Below are positions 12,966 through 23,884 of a DNA stretch of 64,000 bases, piece by piece. Position 1 is the first letter of the stretch. Each line of letters opens with the position of its first letter. The notes below the pieces were generated by a model. It was not told the DNA's origin and made no database searches. It saw nothing but the letters and a program-made list of their open reading frames with translations. Location of the stretch: the NCBI GenBank assembly GCA_964035545.1, contig OZ037767.1, forward strand, positions 4,463,680 to 4,527,679. Reading direction: 5' to 3'. This DNA comes from Bugula neritina (Eukaryota > Bryozoa > Gymnolaemata > Cheilostomatida > Bugulidae). The position numbers and the translations under genes are program-made.

Positions 12966-13152
12966 TACGTGAGTTAATAGACACTATCCCTGTGAGAACT
13001 CCTGATGGAAAGGATGTTTAAAAGCCTGCGAAGGACTTCTTCGGATGTGGAACAGGAGCAATTATGACTGAGTGATCTTTTCTGGTATTTGGACTCAAAC
13101 CACTCACCTTAAGTTTACTAGGCCGGCGCTCTAACCACTACACCTCTGCTAC
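12966..13152 (-). mobile_element. tRNA-derived SINE, copy 1
   Basis: Read on the minus strand it starts with a tRNA-like head: GTGTAGTGGTTAGAGCGCC resembles an A box and GTGGTTTGAGTCC resembles a B box. A body follows with CATAATTGCTCCTGTTCCAC, CTTTCCATCAGGAGTTCTCA and a GGGATAGTG tail. The same head, body and tail, in the same order, occur on the plus strand at 53225-53430, so this is a dispersed family. No clear target-site duplication was seen. Confidence 0.8.
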
Positions 13153-13689
13153 TCTTTTTGATCTCAAGCTAATAGTAAATGATTAATTTTGATGAACACT
13201 GGGACTTTCACATTCAGTTAGAGTCAATTATGTGTGATGGTTGGTAGGTTGTTCAGAAGTTGTTCTCTCTTACTTAACACAATATTTTTTAAGAATAAAC
13301 GCTAGTAATTTTGTTTTTAAGTGCAGTTTTTCAGGAAGGACTTCATAATATAATAATTGAAATGTCAGCTTAAAATTGAATATTTTGTTTTATTTTGAAA
13401 ATATTTGCATAATAGGCCTGCATTATACAGAGCTGCTAAAATGTTTCATTGTAGAATCTTTGTTATAAACATGTATTTGATAGAAAAATCAAAATCTTTC
13501 ACTACTGTAGTCATCTTTATAGAAAAGACTGGAAACTGGCTTTTAAAACTGATTCTGAGGACAATTTTGTAGATGAAGTATGTAGTTTTCTTGATATAGT
13601 AAAGTCTTATAATGAAACATTTCTCATTGCAGTTTTATATGTTAATATTTGGCAGTATTTAGATGTGTATTGGCATAATAACTCGGTAA

Positions 13690-14060
13690 AAATGTTCATG
13701 ATATTTTATCATTGAGCTGTGTTTCAGCTCTAATAACTTGCACTAGTCTTAACATATATATTCGTACATATTACTTTATGTCATAATATTTTTGCTAAAT
13801 ATTTTGTTGTTTATCCAATTTTAGTATGCTTACTCTATTCTTTATAATTGTACATATCTTTTTTATATTTGCTGTATAATCAATGCAATTGTTTTTGTTT
13901 CAAGAGATTCAAATAAAGTTGAAGGTTTGTAAGTTTTGCAACAAAAAGAATAAAAATTAGCAACAAAATGGGGGGCTTAATCAAGAGATGGTGCGGTTTT
14001 GTTATCTATAAAGAAATATGCACCAAAATGTGGTAGCCATTTACAGCATAATAATACAAA
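13690..14060 (-). repeat. Truncated spacer of the ankyrin repeat unit (left edge of the array)
   Basis: The sequence from about 13735 (TAACTTGCACTAGTCTTAAC), through 13900-13925 (TTCAAATAAAGTTGAAGG), to 13990 (GGCTTAATCAAG) is the same series found in every spacer between the ankyrin genes, e.g. 18860-19100 and 23000-23130. No ankyrin coding sequence precedes it. It is a ninth, decapitated unit that marks the left boundary of the tandem duplication. Confidence 0.8.
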
Positions 14061-14346
14061 TTTAGAATCTAGATTAATTGCAAGACCTTTAGGGTAATTC
14101 ATTTGTGGGACTTTCAAACTTGATAATTAGACTTTTTACACTTGCCCAGCAAGTATTCAATCTCCTCTTGCAAAAAAGGCAGACATGCTGATAAAATGCT
14201 TTACATGAGCATTCTCTGTGTTACGTGAATATATGGCAAGATAAGATACAAGGATTGCTAATAGCTTCTTGCCATAAATAGTGTAATAATTTTATGCGTG
14301 GAATGTTATAATTCGCTGCATGTAATTATTGGTGTGGGTTATTAGC

Positions 14347-14902
14347 TGATGGAACACAGTGACTCTTTGTTGAGAGTATTTAGAACACAGTGAGTCTTTG
14401 TGGAGGGTATTTATTAACAAATAAATAAGAAGATTTATACTCACTATCCTTTATTGCACTCCAAAATACATATATCCAAAAATAGAAAGTTAGGGAGGAC
14501 AACTCCTTACATCGTGTGGAAAACTATTAGTAACTATTATTCAAGGTATAAGGTAATTAACTAAGTATATAAGTGTCCTGGCTTGGTAGCTCCGAGTTGT
14601 GTCTTCCTCTGCTGCTGGCTGTAGACTGAACTCACTGATGTGAGGGCTTCCTTTTATACGTTGGGATGTAGTTAGCCTAGAAGGTTCCATGCGAATTCGA
14701 GGGAGTTCGATCGAATCGCAGGGGATTCGCAGGGTCATAACAAAAGGTTCGCTCGAATCGAGCGAACTTCGAGGGGAAATCCCGGTCATCTTTATTATGT
14801 AAGCAGTCCTATGCGTAGCTAGGAACAATAGCTAATCCAGTCAGGGCTATAATAATATGTAGCTGGGAATAATAACTAATCCCGTCATTACCATCATGAC
14901 AC
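14347..14902 (-). mobile_element. Solo LTR of a retrotransposon, about 555 bp
   Basis: The segment is flanked by the 5-bp direct repeat TTAGC (14342-14346 and 14903-14907). On the minus strand it starts (G)TGTCATGATGG and ends TTCCATCA. Inside, in LTR order on the minus strand, lie TATAAAAGG (about 14660-14652), a transcribed region, and CAATAAAG (about 14455-14448). It also holds a near-perfect palindrome around 14750 (GTTCGCTCGAA..GAGCGAAC). No internal retrotransposon genes are present. TG..CA ends, a TATA box, a poly(A) signal and a 5-bp duplication fit a solo LTR. Confidence 0.75.
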
Positions 14903-15030
14903 TTAGCTGTTAATGGACTGTGGCTATGCAAATGATATACTTAAGAAAAACACGCATTCCATGGGAATGAAAGTAATAATAGTAAGGAAATACACGCAAC
15001 AATTACAATATACACAATTTTACCACAATA

Positions 15031-15104
15031 GGACGCCTGAGACTCAAACCCATAGACCTTTCTGGTGAGAGTTATGCCCTCTATCAGCTGTGCCACCTTG
15101 TTTT
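15031..15104 (-). repeat. tRNA-like sequence (SINE head or tRNA pseudogene)
   Basis: On the minus strand the sequence has an A-box-like TGGCACAGCTGATAGAGG, then TATGGGTTTGAGTCTC as a B box, at tRNA spacing. The acceptor stem does not pair convincingly, so a functional tRNA is unlikely. Confidence 0.5.
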
Positions 15105-15109
15105 TACGA

Positions 15110-15608
15110 AATACCACACAGAAAAATATGCTTTAGCTTATAATGTACCGGTGAGAGTATTTTGGAATTTAATCCAAACACAAAACATTGCTAAAATTCA
15201 GTTTATGGTTAAACAATGACATGACACTTTGTCATTCACAAATTATGTAATTTTGGATGAAAACATTAACCAATTATTTGCAATAAAACTTTAAAAAATA
15301 TAACAAATTTTATTAATAGTGCCTTTATAAAAAGAAATTAAATCTTAAAAAAGTGAATCAGCTTACCATAATATTTGGGATAAAAACAATAAATTGTGTA
15401 TCTATACTATTAGTGAATACAATGTGTTTACTAATCCATTCAAATGCAGTTTACAGAAATAAAACAAGACTTGCAGGCATATGCGACTATAGAACAATGA
15501 GCATAGCACAAACAAGTGCAATTTCTTCTCATCTAAGTCATTGTATGATCAATACTTAAAGTTTAAAAACTTGATTGCAAAAATAGTTGTAATGAAGAGT
15601 AATTAAAT
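15110..15608. other. 3' flank of ankyrin gene A
   Basis: AT-rich spacer related to the other inter-ankyrin spacers: the stretch near 15540-15605, with GCAAAAATAGTTGTAATGAAG, recurs upstream of 31090 and, with one difference, near 19520. No gene is seen. Confidence 0.6.
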
Positions 15609-18311
15609 TTAATTCTCTGCATTCTGATTAAGCGTTCTGTAAGTTATGTCCAGCAGCTGACGGAACTGTGCAGGAGACAGTCTCCAACACATAGAAGCAA
15701 GTGTCTCTGTATAACCACCATGTGCTAACAGATGAGCAGCTGTGTCACCATCTTCATCCTGAATTGAGAGAATGTCTAGTAGGTCAGCGACAGCGAGCTT
15801 GTCAGTCATAGCGTTCAATGTCTCCGGGTAACCGATTTCTGCTGCATAGTGTAGAGGAGTTTTCCCATCTTCATTCTGCAAACGGAGTTGTCTGACCAAG
15901 TCTGGTGTTGAGATGGAGTTTACTATGTATTCTATTGTCTCTGTGTGACCTCTGTCTACTGCACAGTGTAGAGCTGTGTTACTGTTTATATTCTGCAGTT
16001 GAAGGAGCTCGAGTGTTTCAGGTACAGATAAAACAGATAGCATACATTGGATAATTTGAGTATAGCCTTTGTAAGCTGAATTGTGGAGAGCAGTACTACC
16101 AGAGTTATTTTGTATGCTGATCAAGCTGAATCGGCCCAATGCTGGTACACAGTCTAATATGCAGTTCAATATTTCTAAACGGTTGTTTTCTGCTGCATTG
16201 TGTATGATAGTTTTACCTTCTTGGTCAGCTATGCTGAATAATTTGTTTGCGGCATTTGGGGATATGTTGTTTATTACACACTTCAGAAATTCTGTATGAC
16301 CTTTATGTACAGCAATATGTATAGCTGTGTTGCCAAAATTGTTCTCTTTAGCGAGCAATTTATACAAATCATCTTTAGATATAGAATTTATGATATGTCT
16401 CAAAAATTCAGTATTACCTGCAGAAGCTATGTCATGCATAGCTGTATAACTTGCACTATTCTGTATGTCAAGAAACTTGAATAACTCATCTTTTCCTACA
16501 ATTTTTGCTATACATTCTAATATTTCTAGACGACAGTTACGTGTGGCAGAGAATAGAGCTGTATTACCATCCTTGTTCTCAATCTTGAGCAATTCAAGTA
16601 ACTGTTGGGAGGAGATTTTTAAAGCTATCACCTGTTTCAGTATTTCTGTTTGACCTTTGAACGCTGCTAAGTTCACAGCTGTGTCACCATGATGGTTCTT
16701 CATAGCGAGCAGTTCATAGCAATCATTTTCATGTATAATTTCTACGATATATTTCAGAGATTCAGTATCACCTGAGGAAGCTATGAAATGTATAGCTGTA
16801 TAACCTTTGCTATTCGGTATTTTAAGTAACTCTATTAACCCATCTTTTGGTATACATTCTAATATTTCTAGACGACAGCTACGTGTGGCAGAGAGTAGAG
16901 CTGTATTACCATCCTTGTTCTCAATCTTGAGCAATTCAAGTAACTGTTGGGAGGAGATTTTTAAATCTGTTACCTGTTTCAGTATTTCTGTTTGACCTTT
17001 GAATGCTGCTAAGTTCACAGCTGTGTTGTCATGATGGTTCTTCATAGCGAGCAGTTCATAGCAATCATCTTCATGTATAGTTTTTACGATATATTTCAGA
17101 GATTCAGTATTACCTGAGGAAGCTATGGAATGTATAGCTGTATAACCTTTGCTATTCGGTATTTTAAGTAACTCTAATAACCTATCTTTTGGTATACATT
17201 CTAATATTTCTAGACGACAGCTACGTGTGGCAGAGAGTAGAGCTGTATTACCATCCTTGTTCTCAATCTTGAGCAATTCAAGTAACTGTTGGGAGGAGAT
17301 TTTTAAAGCTATCACCTGTTTCAGTATTTCTGTTTGACCTTTGAATGCTGCTAAGTTCACAGCTGTGTTGTCATGATGGTTCTTCATAGCGAGCAGTTCA
17401 TAGCAATCATCTTCATGTATAGTTTCTACGATATATTTCAGAGATTCAGTATTACCTGAGGAAGCTATGGAATGTATAGCTGTATAACCTTTGCTATTCG
17501 GTATTTTAAGTAACTCTAATAACCTATCTTTTGGTATACATTCTAATATTTCTGGACAACAGCTACGTGTGGCAGAGAGAAGAGCTGTTTTACCATTCTT
17601 GTTCTCAATCTTGAGCAATTCAAGTAACTGTTGGGAGGAGATTTTTAAAGCTATCACCTGTTTCAGTATTTCTGTTTGACCTTTGAACGCTGCTAAGTTC
17701 ACAGCTGTGTTGTCATGATGGTTCTTCATAGCGAGCAGTTTATAGCAATCATCTTCATGTATAGTTTCTACGATATATTTCAGAGATTCAGTATCACCTG
17801 AGGAAGCTATGGAATGTATAGCTGTATAGCCTTTACTATTCTGCATGGCAAGTAACTTGAATAACTCATGTGCTTGTAAACTCTTTAAGATATGTTTTGT
17901 TATTTCTGTACGGCATTTATATGCCGCACAATGTAGGACTGTATTACCTTCTACATTTTCAGTGCTAAGCAATTCCAGTTTGTTTACTGCTGGTACTGCA
18001 TCTACTATCTGTTTTAGTATGTCTGCTTGATTGTTGTATGCTGCAAAATGTACAGGTGTTTCAGTTTTTTCATTTTGTATAGTGAGCAAACAATATAAGT
18101 GATCATGGTCTGTTACCGAGTCTATCACATGCTTCACTATTTCAGTGTAGCCCTTCCGTACAGCTTTGTGTAAAATTGTCCAGCCATTGTAATCTTTCTC
18201 ACTCAGCACGCTGAACAGATCTGTGTCTGGAATTGCAGCTAGTGTCTCCTTGAACCACTTTGGGTTCTGGCAAAGTATCCTTAATTCTTTGTATAACTGA
18301 CGAGTTGACAT
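15609..18311 (-). CDS. Ankyrin-repeat protein, array gene A
   Basis: Single open exon, 900 residues from MSTRQLYKELR at 18311. This start is chosen because every sister gene has MST[HRY]Q here. After a leader of about 45 residues, the whole protein is ankyrin repeats of 38 residues rather than the usual 33, of the type NTALHxAAxxGHTEIxKxI plus a Leu-rich LLELLxIQN link. No other domain, signal peptide or membrane span is seen. Residues about 160-610 hold four nearly identical 114-residue blocks (342 bp each), so this copy has expanded internally. The C-terminus (LNQNAEN) differs from the AAL.D endings of its relatives. Ankyrin arrays bind proteins; the partner is unknown. The lack of introns contrasts with the neighbouring PLD-like, caspase and ROCO genes. 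Confidence 0.88.
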   Translation of the reverse strand: MSTRQLYKELRILCQNPKWFKETLAAIPDTDLFSVLSEKDYNGWTILHKAVRKGYTEIVKHVIDSVTDHDHLYCLLTIQNEKTETPVHFAAYNNQADILKQIVDAVPAVNKLELLSTENVEGNTVLHCAAYKCRTEITKHILKSLQAHELFKLLAMQNSKGYTAIHSIASSGDTESLKYIVETIHEDDCYKLLAMKNHHDNTAVNLAAFKGQTEILKQVIALKISSQQLLELLKIENKNGKTALLSATRSCCPEILECIPKDRLLELLKIPNSKGYTAIHSIASSGNTESLKYIVETIHEDDCYELLAMKNHHDNTAVNLAAFKGQTEILKQVIALKISSQQLLELLKIENKDGNTALLSATRSCRLEILECIPKDRLLELLKIPNSKGYTAIHSIASSGNTESLKYIVKTIHEDDCYELLAMKNHHDNTAVNLAAFKGQTEILKQVTDLKISSQQLLELLKIENKDGNTALLSATRSCRLEILECIPKDGLIELLKIPNSKGYTAIHFIASSGDTESLKYIVEIIHENDCYELLAMKNHHGDTAVNLAAFKGQTEILKQVIALKISSQQLLELLKIENKDGNTALFSATRNCRLEILECIAKIVGKDELFKFLDIQNSASYTAMHDIASAGNTEFLRHIINSISKDDLYKLLAKENNFGNTAIHIAVHKGHTEFLKCVINNISPNAANKLFSIADQEGKTIIHNAAENNRLEILNCILDCVPALGRFSLISIQNNSGSTALHNSAYKGYTQIIQCMLSVLSVPETLELLQLQNINSNTALHCAVDRGHTETIEYIVNSISTPDLVRQLRLQNEDGKTPLHYAAEIGYPETLNAMTDKLAVADLLDILSIQDEDGDTAAHLLAHGGYTETLASMCWRLSPAQFRQLLDITYRTLNQNAEN
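16465..17850 (-). repeat. 342-bp coding tandem repeat, four copies, in gene A
   Basis: Successive units, for example those beginning near 16465, 16807, 17149 and 17491, recur at exactly 342 bp with only a few base changes. Each encodes three 38-residue ankyrin repeats, the GYTAIHSIAS, NTAVNLAAFKGQTE and NTALLSATRS types in order. The high identity points to recent unequal exchange. Confidence 0.9.
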
Positions 18312-19849
18312 TTCCGATTTTAAAAATTCAATACTCTGTCCTGATGTACCGATGGAAACATGGCCAGTTTCTCTCAAAAATGTTTTAACTTACTTGAAAG
18401 CTTCAGTGAATGCTAACTTCTTTATTTTTCCCATTTTTATGACTCTAGGAATGTGTGTCTCACAAGAAAAATTAGCTAAATACTTGGCAGTGTTTGTGCA
18501 AATGCAGTCTATTTTGTGTATAGGAGTTAAGAAGGTAACAATGGTTGCCTGGCTACAAAATAAAATCAATGGAACCATTTGTTGTTATTTTTTAAGCACC
18601 TATACAAAACATTGTTTGATATTGTTGTTATATATAATGCTGAATGGTGAAAGCCAGTAAGCATGGCTTGTAAGATAATACTTTCATTATGTAATATGTA
18701 ATAACAATCAGCTATAGCGGATAAAATCAATTTTTCTTTTTCAGATATTTCTATTGATCTTAATTTAGCGTTTAAAATGCTCAAGATGTGCTTTGTATGT
18801 ACATTGTCAGGTAATTTGGACAATATTTTTCCATGATATTGTAAACTTGAGCTGTAATATCTTGCACTGGTTTTAACATATATTTGTACATATGACTTGA
18901 CGTCATATTTTTGCTAAATATTTTGTTGCTTATTCAACAATTTTAGTATGCTTACTCTATTATGTATATTTGTACATATCTTTCCAATATTTGCTGTATA
19001 ATCAATGCAATTGTTTTTGTTTTAAGAGATTAAAATAAAGCTGAAGGTTCATATGTTTTGCAGTAAAAAGAGTTAACATTAGCAACAAACTAGTGGGTTT
19101 AATCAAGGGGAAGTTAAATAATATTATCATCTATAAAGAAATATACATCAATAATAATTTATACATCATAATTTTAGATGAAAGAATTTTAACAATTAGT
19201 AGTATTTGTACTTGCAATAGAACCTTAAAAATCAGGCACTGAAATATTTTTGTGTAATGGTGCTTTTATGAAAAACTAAATAACAATAATTGCATCAGTG
19301 CTAGCTCATCATAATCTTTTGGAGGAAAAAAACAATGAATTGTGTCTCAAAATTATTGATAAATACAATGTGTTCATTCGCTATTCAAATACAGTTTACA
19401 GAAGAAAAAAATACAACTTTAGGATATACATATGTGAATATAAAATAAAGATGCATAGCACTAAAAAGTGCATATGTTTACCCCATTTTAAATCATTGTA
19501 TCACCAACACTTTGATTGCAAAAATAGTTATAATGAAGAGTAATTAAATCTAAGAGAAGAAACTCCTTGCACTACAAAAACACATAGTTTAGAATCTAGT
19601 TCTCAGTTAGCAGAAATATTTTCAATCAAAGTCAATGAATCTGATTCCGTAGAGGCAAAATGGTGAAAAATTAGTTCAAATCTAAAGCTACTAAAAAAAT
19701 GAAATTATTTTAATTCAACTGCAGATCTGAAATCGAAAATAGGTGTTGAGATTTTCCAAATTGCAGCGTAAAAATGTTTATATAACAGCCAATGGATTAA
19801 CAACAGTGTCTAATTTGTATGCAGATTTACGATAAACGCAGCATTATAT
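18312..19849 (-). other. Spacer A-B: promoter side of A, 3' side of B
   Basis: Spacer of 1.5 kb shared by all units. Just upstream of the gene A start the minus strand shows a candidate small exon (18552-18394) ending at a GTAAGT donor (intron from 18393), and an acceptor CATCAG at 18341. A reading frame in that exon (ending AFTEAF) does not join the ankyrin frame, so I read it as a 5' UTR exon. The rest is AT-rich, with no gene. Confidence 0.55.
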
Positions 19850-22267
19850 TCATGATAATTGATCACGGAGTGCTGCCAGCAGCGTTTTGTAAGCTATGTC
19901 CAGTAGCTGACGGTACTGTGCAGGAGACAGTCTCCAACACATAGAAGCAAGTGTCTTTGTATAACCACCATGAGTTAACAGATGAGCAGCTGTGTCACCT
20001 TCTTTATCCTGAATTGAGAGAATGTCTATTAGGTCAGCGACAGCGAGCTTGTTGGTCATAGCTTTCAATGTCTCCCCATAACCGCTATCTGCTGCATAGT
20101 GTAGAGGAGTTTTACCATCTCTATTCTGCAAACGGAGTTGTCTGACCAAGTCTGGTGTTAAGACGGAGTTTACTATGTATTCTACTGTTTCTGTGTGACC
20201 TCTGTCTGCTGCACAGTGTAGAGCTGTGTTACTGTTTATATTCTGCAGTTGAAGGAGCTCAAGTGTTTCAGGTACAGATAAAACAGATAGCATACGTTGG
20301 ATTATTTGTGTATAGCCTTTGTAAGCTGAATTGTGGACAGCAGTACTACCAGATTTATCTTGTATGCTGATCAAGCTGAATCGGTCCAGTGCTGGTACAC
20401 AGTCTAATATGCAGTTCAGTATTTCTAAACGGTTGTTTTCTGCTGCATTGTGTATGATTGTTTGACCTTCTTGGTCAGCAATTTTGAATAATTTGCTTGC
20501 TTCTTCTGGGGATATCTTGTTTATTATACACTTCAGAAACTCTGTATGACCTTTATGTACAGCAATATGTATAGCTGTGTTGCCATGATGGTCCTCCATA
20601 GCAATCAGTTTATGAAAATCATCAGCAGATATAGAATCTATGATATGCCTCAGAGATTCAATATTACCTGAAGAAGCTGTGCTATGCATAGCTGTATAAC
20701 CTTTACTATTCTGCATGGCAAGTAACTGGAGTAGCCCATCCTTGTTCTCGATGTTGAATAATTCAAGTAATTTTGCGGTCGTTACTAAATCTATTACCTG
20801 TTTCAGTATTTCTGTTTGGCCTTTGGATGCTGCTAAGTTCACAGCTGTGTCACCATGATGGTCTTTCATAGCGAGCAGTTTATAGCAATCATTTGCAGAT
20901 ATAGAATCTACGATATGCCTCAGAGATTCAACATTACCTGAAGAAGCTATGCTATGCATAACTGTATAACCTTTACTATTCTGCATGGCAAGTAACTTGA
21001 GTAACTCATCTGATGGTACAATGTCCACTATACATTGTAATATTTCTGAATGGCCTCGATTTACGGCACTGAGTAGAGCTGTATTACCAGCCTCATTCTC
21101 AATGTTGAGCAATTCAAGCAATGCTTCGGTTTTTACTAACTCTATTACCTGTTTCAGTATTTCTGTTTCACCATTGAACGCTGCTAAGTTCACAGCTGTG
21201 TCACCATGATGGTCTTTCATAGCAAGCAGTTTATAAAAATCATCTGCAGATACAGAATCTATGATATGTCTCAGAGATTCAGTATTACCTAAAGAAGCTA
21301 TGTCATGCATAGCTGTATAACCTTTACCATTCTGCATGGCAAGTAACTTGAGTAACTTATCTGCGGGTACAATGTCTACTATACATTTTAATATTTCTGA
21401 ATGGCCTTTATATGTGGCACAGAGTAGAACTGTATTACCATCTATGTTCTCAATGTTGAGCAATTCAAGCAATTCCTCGGTGGTTACTAAACCAATTACC
21501 TGTTTCAGTATTTCTGTTTGGCCATTGAATGCTGCCAAGTTCACAACTGTACCGCCACGATGGTCCTTCATAGCGAGCAGTTTATAGCAATCATCTGCAG
21601 ATATAGAATCTACGATGTGCTTCAGAGATTCAGTATTACCTGAAGAGGCTATGCTGTGTATAGCTGTAAAACCATACTCATTCTGCATGGCAAGTAACTT
21701 GAGTAACTCATGTGATGGTACACTGTCCACTATACATTTTATTGTTTCTGGATGACCTTTATGTGTGGCACAATGTATAACTGTATTACCAACTTCATTC
21801 TTGATGCTGAATATTGTGTTTAATACATCAGCTAAGAAATAGTCTTTTATACATTCAACTATCCCTGTATGACCGTGGTATGCCGCACAATGTATTGCTG
21901 TATTACCTTTCCCATTCTTCGTGTTAAGCAATTTCAGTGAGTCTTCTGCTGGTACTGCATCTATTATCTGTTTTAATATTTCTGTGTGATTGTTGTATGC
22001 TGCATAATGTACTGCTGTTTCATCATTCTTATTTTGTATAGTAAGCAGACGATATAAGTCATGATCTGTTACCAAGTCTAGCACATGCTTCACTATTTCA
22101 GGAAAACCATTCTGTAAAGCTTTGTGTAAAAATGTCCAGCCATTGTAATCTCTCTCACTCAGCACACTAAACAGATCTGTGTATGGAAGTGAAGCTAGTT
22201 TCTCATTGAACCGCTCTGGGTTTTGGCAAAGTTTCCTTAGATCTTCGTATAACTGATGAGTTGACAT
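19850..22267 (-). CDS. Ankyrin-repeat protein, array gene B
   Basis: Single open exon, 805 residues from MSTHQLYEDLRK at 22267. Same build as A: leader, then 38-residue ankyrin repeats in the three-type supercycle. One supercycle lacks its first repeat: ENKDG runs straight into LLQLLAMQN near 20735. This deletion is shared with C and F. Ends in LLAALRDQLS. Residues from about 100 to 550 are almost identical to gene F, and the leader is identical to C and G. A 5' UTR intron is likely at 22366-22291 (GTAAGT..TGTATAG). Confidence 0.88.
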   Translation of the reverse strand: MSTHQLYEDLRKLCQNPERFNEKLASLPYTDLFSVLSERDYNGWTFLHKALQNGFPEIVKHVLDLVTDHDLYRLLTIQNKNDETAVHYAAYNNHTEILKQIIDAVPAEDSLKLLNTKNGKGNTAIHCAAYHGHTGIVECIKDYFLADVLNTIFSIKNEVGNTVIHCATHKGHPETIKCIVDSVPSHELLKLLAMQNEYGFTAIHSIASSGNTESLKHIVDSISADDCYKLLAMKDHRGGTVVNLAAFNGQTEILKQVIGLVTTEELLELLNIENIDGNTVLLCATYKGHSEILKCIVDIVPADKLLKLLAMQNGKGYTAMHDIASLGNTESLRHIIDSVSADDFYKLLAMKDHHGDTAVNLAAFNGETEILKQVIELVKTEALLELLNIENEAGNTALLSAVNRGHSEILQCIVDIVPSDELLKLLAMQNSKGYTVMHSIASSGNVESLRHIVDSISANDCYKLLAMKDHHGDTAVNLAASKGQTEILKQVIDLVTTAKLLELFNIENKDGLLQLLAMQNSKGYTAMHSTASSGNIESLRHIIDSISADDFHKLIAMEDHHGNTAIHIAVHKGHTEFLKCIINKISPEEASKLFKIADQEGQTIIHNAAENNRLEILNCILDCVPALDRFSLISIQDKSGSTAVHNSAYKGYTQIIQRMLSVLSVPETLELLQLQNINSNTALHCAADRGHTETVEYIVNSVLTPDLVRQLRLQNRDGKTPLHYAADSGYGETLKAMTNKLAVADLIDILSIQDKEGDTAAHLLTHGGYTKTLASMCWRLSPAQYRQLLDIAYKTLLAALRDQLS

Positions 22268-23884
22268 TTTTAATTTTGAAAAAAAGTACTCTATACAGGT
22301 CAAAGTTTAAGTACTTATGTAGCGATGGAAGCAAGGACAGTTTTTGTTGAAAATGTTTTAACTTACTTGAAGGCTTTGGTGAATGCTAACTTCTTTCTTT
22401 TTCTCATTTTTCTGACTCTAGGAATGTGTACCTCACAATAACATTTAGGTAAATACTTGGCAGGGTTTGTACAAATGCAGCTAATTTTGTTTATAGGAGT
22501 TAAGAGAGTAACAATGGTTGTCTGGCTACAAAATAAAATCAATGAATTTATAACTGTTGCTACTTTCCAAGCACTTATAAGAAACATAAGTTGATGATTG
22601 TTATTATATATCATGGTTAATGGTGAAGAAATCCAATAGTGGTTTGCAAGATAATACTTTTATTATTGAACATTATATAATAACAATCATCTTGTAGTGA
22701 TAAAATCAATATTTCTTTTTCAGATATTTCTATTGATCTTAATTTAGCATTTATAATTACGCTCAAGATGTGCTTTATATGTACATTGTCAGGTAATATG
22801 GACAATATAATGTTTCCATAAGATGTGCTTTATATGTACATTGTCAGGTAATATATGGACAGTATATATTTCTATGATATAAACTTGAGCTGTAATATAT
22901 TTTACTGGTATTTGTACATATGACTTTTATGTCATATTTTTGCTAAATATTTAGTTGCTTATCCAATATGCTTACTCTATTATGTATATTTATGTATATC
23001 TTTCCGATATTTGCTGTATAATCAATGCAATTGTTATTTGTTTCAAGAGATTCAAATAAAGTTGAAGGTTTGTAAGTTTTGCAGTAAAAGGAATGAAAAT
23101 TAGAAACAAACTAGTGGGTTTAATCAAGGGAAGGTTAAATAGTTTTATCATCTGTAAAGAAAATACATCGATAATAATTTATACATCATAATTTTAGATG
23201 AAAAATTTTTAACAATTAGTAGTATTTGCACTTGCAATAAAACCTTAAAAATCAAACAGTGAAATATTTTTGTGTAATGGTGCTTTTATAAAAAATTAAA
23301 TAACAATAATTGCATCAGTGCTAGCTCGTCATAATCTTTTGGAAAAAAACAACAATAACTTGTGTCTCTAAATTATTGATAAATATACAATGTGTTCATT
23401 CGCTATTCAAATACAGTTTACAGAAGCAAAAAATACGACTTTAGGACATACATATGTGAATATAAAATAATGATGCATAGCACTAAAAAGTGCATATGTT
23501 TACCCCATTTTAAATCATTGTATCACCAACACTTAGATTGCAAAAATAGTTATAATGAAGAGTAATTAAATCTAAGAAAAGAAACTCCTTGCACTACAAA
23601 AACACATAGTTTAGAATCTAGTTCTCAGTTAGCAGAAATAATTTCAATCAAAGTCAATGAGTTCGATTCCGTAAAGGGCAAAAAGCTGAAAAATTTGTTC
23701 AAATTTACTGTTATTAAGAAATTAAATTATTTTAATTCAACTGCAGATCTGAAACCAAAAATGGGTGCTGAGATTTTCCAAATTGCAGCGTAAAATTGTT
23801 TATATAACAGCCAATGGATTAACAACAGTGTCTAATTTGTATGCCGACTTACAATAAACGCTGCATTATCTCCATGATGATTAA
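22268..23884 (-). other. Spacer B-C
   Basis: Shared array spacer without genes. It contains the candidate 5' exon and intron of B, and a tandem duplication of about 55 bp at 22765-22870 (AAGATGTGCTTTATATGTAC twice) that is also present upstream of F and H but not of A, C, D, E or G. Confidence 0.6.
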
